Both the position numbers and the translations under genes were made by a program. From contig CM055266.1 in the NCBI GenBank assembly GCA_029237695.1, forward strand, positions 121,882,569 to 121,946,568: 64,000 nucleotides of DNA, written 5' to 3'. The notes beneath the pieces were generated by a model, which had not been told where the DNA came from, did not search any database, and worked only from the letters and a program-made list of their open reading frames with translations. Below are positions 40,701-47,400 of the stretch, piece after piece. This stretch comes from Conchocele bisecta. Lineage: Eukaryota > Mollusca > Bivalvia > Lucinida > Thyasiridae. How positions within the stretch are numbered: position 1 is the first letter of the stretch; each line of letters opens with the position of its first letter.

Positions 40701-43700
40701 AATTGAATGCAGGGTAGCAATGCTAAAATGTCACGTGCGATCAGATTTTCAACATTTTTCTAGCATCGAACTGATTGCTGGATTTCATCATTAAAACAAA
40801 GACCTTGTATTTATGAGAGCAAATCTTGCCAGGTTGAAAAATAAAGGAATCAAGCCTCCATTTCTCGGTGTTCGTACAAGAATTCCAGAAGAAAATACCG
40901 AGAATTTGGTCAAAATACAACATGATGTCATCATCATCTGCTACAGCTTTCGTATCTATTGACAACGCCAAGCTGAGGTTGGCACCCTGTTCCTACCACG
41001 CAAAATTAATTGCACATATCCTCGCACATCGACACGGGTGTAAATCTACATTCTCTAATGGTATGACTTGGGAACACCATATATACGTCATTTCCGGCGG
41101 AAGTATACAGTCACATCCTGTGAGCAGTTTCTTTGCTGGACGAATTTCCGGCGGACAGCTTGGTTTACTAAATGCTGATTGGTTGGTGAAGGTCACGAGT
41201 TTAATCGAATCAAGTTCGTTAGCATTCACAATTTACAATACATTAGGACGTATTAGCAATAGTATCAGATCGACTTGGAACCTTATGGATGAATGATATT
41301 CGCTAAATATATGAAGATTAAATGATTAATTGATATATTTTAATGCAAATAGTTTAAGTTATATGCCAGAAAATGATGTTAATAAACAAATGTATTAAGA
41401 ATTTGTGTTCAGTTCGTAATAATAGTTGTTGTTGTTGTTTACCGGAAGTGATTATTGCAATAGTAGTTTCTTGTTTTATTGTCAACAACTAAAATTCGGT
41501 GAAATGAATTTATAAGGCAAAAGCCCATCCATGACTGTTTATTCGAAATAACTTTGTTATTAGACGGATTTTCTTGAAATAAAAAACAGGCTCATTTTTA
41601 AAAAATAGTTTTACATTGTTTTACATAAAAAAAGCATTTCGTGGAACAGACAATAGTATATATAACATACTGTGTTGAATGATCGACAAGGCAGACATGT
41701 AACAGTTACATATGCATACAATAGGGCTATAGAGAGAAACCTCTATAAACCTGACACCCTGGGAGGTCCCCAGAGTGAACGCTTTAGATATTTTCCACTG
41801 TAAATAAGGCATATGACCATTCTGAAATGTATTGTCGTGCTTTGCAATCAGTAACACACACTAACATATGGAGATAAATGATCAAGAAACCCATCAACAA
41901 TAAGATCACATAGGTTGCATTGGTGTCCGTTTTAGAGAGAGGTTCCACTGGACATAAGAGGCTTGAACATCGCTTATACACATATGCATGGTGTACAGAG
42001 CTGCATATCAGGTGCGTAGTGGGAGTACAAAATACTCACAGCAATGTGAAAATACGCATTGATTTTCAAAGAAGTGAAAATTCTGTATTAAATTTGAAAA
42101 TTTACTTAGTTGAGCTGCAAAAAGCAACCGCGTTGCTTTTTGCAGCTCAAATAAGTGAATTTTTAAACTTGTTGATTTTTTATCATTTGTTCCTTATTTA
42201 ATAAGGAAAAGAAAATCAATAATACATTTGTAAAAGTAAAATACGCATTGAATTTGAAATCTGGGGGCATAATACTCATTAGATACAAGACATATCTGGA
42301 GCCCTGTTGTGTATTCATAGTATCATACCTGTACTTCGTCGCATGTCGGTAGGCTGTTTGACTTCTAAAGTTAGGTTCTTGGTGCTACTTCGAAATTGTA
42401 CATTTTTATCCGGACTGTATGGCGAAGGCGTGCGCTCCCGCTGTTTGCTCCGTCCTTTAGTGCCGGCCTTCACTGCAGGGCCAGGCAACCGGATGACTCG
42501 GTTTTTGGACTCGTTATTGCCCACTGGGCAGCTGATTTGTCTGTTCGCTAAATTAGGAAACATAAATAAATAGTCTGTGAGTTGTAGAACCACATAATTG
42601 TTCATCAACGCCTATGGTTCGTCAATGCTTATAGCAGGGTATGGGATCACGTGGTCTATTGAATAATGGCGGCGTCCGTGATGTCTCGGGTAAATCTTAT
42701 TTTTCATCAATATGACTGCGGTTTCTTCATTTTGATGATGGCCATGTTCCAGCCGTTAATATTCCACGGATACCAACTTTAGCAGCAGTACTTATGTAGT
42801 TAGTCTGAACATTCTGGAGATAAATTTTAATCGGGCCAAGTATAAACAACGTTCGATTCCGTCTGATTAAACGTTATATATGTGCAGAATGTTCAAACTA
42901 ACTACATAAGTAATACTGATAAATTTAGTATTGGCGGACTCGTAGTGTCAACGGCTGGAACATGGTCATCATTAAAAGGAAGAAACCGCAGTCGTAATGA
43001 TGAACAATAAGATTTACCTGAGACCTCATAGGCGCCGCCATTAATCCAGTGTAAACAATAGACCACGTGATCCCATACCCTGTATAATCCACGTGTGAAC
43101 ATATGCCGGTGATGCAGGCACACATTCATAGCAAACATTGAAGGTGTTTTAAATGGTGAACAATAGGCGTTGTTCGCCTAGTGTGCATCATTTAAATATG
43201 TTTTCAGAATTTTGAAAGTTTGTTGATGATCGAGTTTAGCATTACTGACATATTATGACACGTGGACAATACTATACAGTGGGATCAGCGTGTAAGTGTA
43301 CACACGAACGAACACGACAACCTGTCGTGTTAGTTCGTGTGTGCACTTACACGCTGACTCCACCGTACATGTATATGTGTATTGCTGAACGTTTATGCGG
43401 TTCTAAGGTGCGTTAGTGTAACGATGCGCTATGTTCATGTCCTATCAGTGTAATCCATGTACCTTACACGTAATGTGTATGTATGCTTTCAAATGACAGA
43501 GTATCGTCATACAGTTTGCTGAAGAATACAATGTGGAACAGATATATGGCGGCTAGATGAAGACATTTCGCCTCGTCGCCGCGTAGAAACGAAGATTAAG
43601 ATCCGCAATTCAGGGGGCCGTTTCACTAAACTTCGTACGACCAAAATGTTCGTAAGTGCAAATTTAGGATCGTCTGGAAATTCGAATTGATGAATTTACA

Positions 43701-44366
43701 TTTATTGAACATATGCAGCATATGCTCAATAAATGTAAATCCAATACATGTACTTGTTTACAAGAAAACATTCGTAATGTGAAATTTACATATTTGTGCA
43801 CTTACGAACAGTTTAGTCGTTCGAAATTTAGTGAAACGACCCCCTGGTTTCTCCGAGAGACAAACATTGACATTACAAATCGTTATTTCCTGTATGCGTG
43901 CATACAGACACAACTCAAGAAACTTACGTTCGTCTCTACTGGGTGCAGAAACGAAAGACAGAAATTTAACAGTCTGTGTTAATATTTCCCAGGTTAGCAA
44001 AGTTTCTGAGCACCTCTTGGCAATGCAACTAGTAATCAAGCAATTTTATTGTCTGAGTCTGAGCTGTAGCACATGTAGCACAGCTCAGACTCAGTCAATC
44101 AAGTTGCTTGATTTTCAAGTATTTTGAAAGAAAGAAATTAACAAATATCGACAAGATTAGCGTAGGCGGTAGTGTACTCCGCGACGGAGAAACGAATTGT
44201 CCCTAATTAGCCACCATATACGAGATCTGAATGAGTGTATATTGTCCTTCCGGAATGTTTGCGTTGTAATAACACTATGTAAATCCACAGTGACACATCG
44301 TAAACCGACATCTATTTATCTTATATTAAAGGGTGGGAATCAGCGAAAGGATCCTTCCATATCCGT

Positions 44367-44403
<37 letters not shown>

Positions 44404-47400
44404 GAACAACAACACAAAAAACGACTCCTGTTTACGATAGGTATCAAACGAATTGTTTTATAGGCTACTGTCTGTTTCGCGTAAGCTTGTCGGCCGCATT
44501 TTACGGTTATGTTTTCACGAGTACTATTAGTTTTAAAACATACCCCCACCCCCATGTTAAATACCCATAGTTGGAGAATGTCAAACATAGTTGTATTTAT
44601 TTCGGAAAATGTGGACCCATTTTCAAAATATATCATTTGTTTTCTGAGACCATTCCCAACATATATAGTGAGGTTTCGGAGTCAAAATTCTTTCGTTGTT
44701 CGACACTTGCAGCTACTTCAGTTCATTTTCACGCATGTTACATTCCCATACAGAAATATGTATTCGTAATAAAAACAATCGTTGACAAATGTTCGCAAAC
44801 TAAAAAGAAGGCTCTTTCTTAAATGTTGCTACAGCTAATATTTTAATATTATCTTAAAAATATAGTTGTTGCATTTTGGATATAGTCGTACATTTTGGCA
44901 GATTTTGTGAAACCGACACTAGTCGTAAATGGGGATTTACAGTGCATACCCTGATGTAATGAGGAAGTGAACGCGCTCAGATTGGGGTTTACACCTGCCA
45001 AGTTAACCCTGGGATGGAATGGAATGCTCATTTTCAGACCAATCCAATTGTCACAAAATGATTTTCAGATTATTCCATTTATTAAAAGGGGGTGTTTTTG
45101 TTCTAAAAAATATGAAAATTACTTGCAAAAAGTGCAGATCCTGATGAGACAGCTCGTTACGAGCCGGCTCATCTGGATCTTCACTGTTTGCAAACCCCGC
45201 TATATAGCTGTATTTCAGACTCAAAGGGCTAATCAACACCGTTTGTATCATGGTGCGCTGCCATAAAGATCGAATGGTAAACACATACATAATCTAAATA
45301 CACACGGGACGAGAATCTAATACGTCTGAAAGCCCGAATTGTTTAATTACACATCACGTTTAAATATCGTGACAAACTCCAGTTTAGTTTTGTTTGCTTA
45401 GTTTTGCGTTTGCCATAACAAAGAGCACAAATGTACGTGTTTGTATATTTCATATTGTTGTCGTGTGCGTTCGTGTATGATGCACGCGATGGTTAAATGA
45501 TGCTTAGACAGCAGACCGTGGCCGAGGGGTAACACCGTCGGACTGCCATGCTAGCGACCCGGGTTCGATTCAGGGTTCAGTTCCAGGGCGTCAGTATTTC
45601 TGAGATACTTTGTATTTCTTGCTCTACTAGTCGTTTCGGATGGGGAATTTGAAAGGCGGTCCCGTGTATCAGATTTGAAGGAGAGTCTGGGCACGTTAAA
45701 GAACCAGAGGGGACTATTCTAATAAGAGCTGGGCCCCCTGATGCCGGTTTCCTCCGTATCCACCTCCTTTCTTAACCCTTGTTGGGAGACGACATGCAAG
45801 GTCATCGAGCCAGTGCCGTCGTTAAATCCAAACATTTTAGGTTATGGTTAAGTGCCATGACGATATCACACACTTTCCATATAATTTATGTATATGCATG
45901 ATTTACAGTGAAACCTCTCTAAACCGGACACCCTGGGTACCTCACAGGGTGTCCGGTTTAGAGAGATTTCACTGTATATAATTATAGTAGCTAAGCAGCA
46001 CTTTGTACATGATTCGTAATGGAGTCGTTGTGACCGGAGAAATGGGGCTTTATGCGATTTGTGGTCAATGTAACTTCTGATCCTGTTCACACTTGTGTAG
46101 CCTGGTAACGTTCTATATTTATGTTAGAAGCATACCAGGTGTTTCATTGATGGAATGGCGAACAGTGTAGATCCGGATCAGACTGTGCAGATGCACAGTC
46201 TGATTTGGATCTACACTGGTATCAAGCAAAACCCATAAGCCCCATTGCTCCAGTCACAGCCACATATTTGCACAATGAACAGTTAGTGTGGTCTCTGGAA
46301 ACCTACCATATTTGTTGATCTTCTTTTCTGATGTGGAAGAATCACTTAAACTGGTCTGCGCCCTGCTTGTCCCAGTATTATGTCGTTGTAGGTATGCCAT
46401 TTATCCCGTCAACACAGTGCGTATGTGCCGTGAAACATTTTTGATATCCTGTCAATACGACCTAATCACTGTATAAATATGTGCGGTTGTCATAATAGTC
46501 GATTCTCCGATTTTGAGGATGCGGCTGGGGTTATTTTTTTGCATTTTAAAGCTATTTGTAGTGTTGACGGGATAAATAGAATAGTAGGTTAGTGCCGTGA
46601 ATGGGAAAACATATATGGCGCGGCACGGAAACGGGATGTGCTCGGCAGAGCCTCGCTCATCCCGTTTCCTGAGCCTTGCCAGATAGTTTTCCCCATTCAC
46701 GGCACTAACCTACTATTCTCTATACCCCGGCTACAGTTATGTAGTTTGTGCTGCCTAGTAATTGTACATGTACATATTACCTCGTGTCCAGTGTCTCCAT
46801 TATTAGTAGTTTTGGCCTATAATACGTTCTGACATGTGACCTGACTTGAGAAATGGGGTTTATGACATTTCTGGTCAGTGTAGACCCTGATCTTCTAGCA
46901 TATTCGTGAAGTCTGATATTGATATATCGATGGTCTAGTAACATAAGGTCGTAACTGCTATGCTTCAGCATAGCAGTTACGACCTTATGTTACTAGACCA
47001 TCGATATACTGTTTGTTAGAAACAGGACATGTGATTTACGCACTAAATGGCAAACAGTGTAGGGCCTGATGATCGGAATGCACGGATGAGCATGCTGATC
47101 TGGGGCTACACTGGTCGCATAACATATAAGCCCCATTTCTCTAGTAACAGCGACAAATGGCGCATCTAAAGCCATGTTCGTGTATCATAATGTGGCCTTA
47201 CTCATTGAAGTGATTAATTTCATTATCAAAGTGTATGATCACGTGGTACTAACAACAACAACAAGTACTGAAACTTACAGAATCCATCCGGTTGAAAGTA
47301 CGTATTATTTTATATTGTCCTTATTACGTAACGGATTTTAATGAAATATGGCGCATCAAACGCGTCTTGTTAAGCCGCATTTGGTGGTCTCTGTACTTTG

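Noticed and set aside
40868..41296. 142-codon plus-strand ORF
   Set aside because: Composition is like the surrounding intron, the opposite strand is equally open, and no motif is visible.
44197..44463. Open frame with a poly-Gln run
   Set aside because: Poly-Gln comes from the (CAA)n microsatellite, and no coding signal flanks it.
45508..45580. tRNA gene
   Set aside because: A and B boxes are present but acceptor and anticodon stems do not pair, and the body continues into a SINE core.
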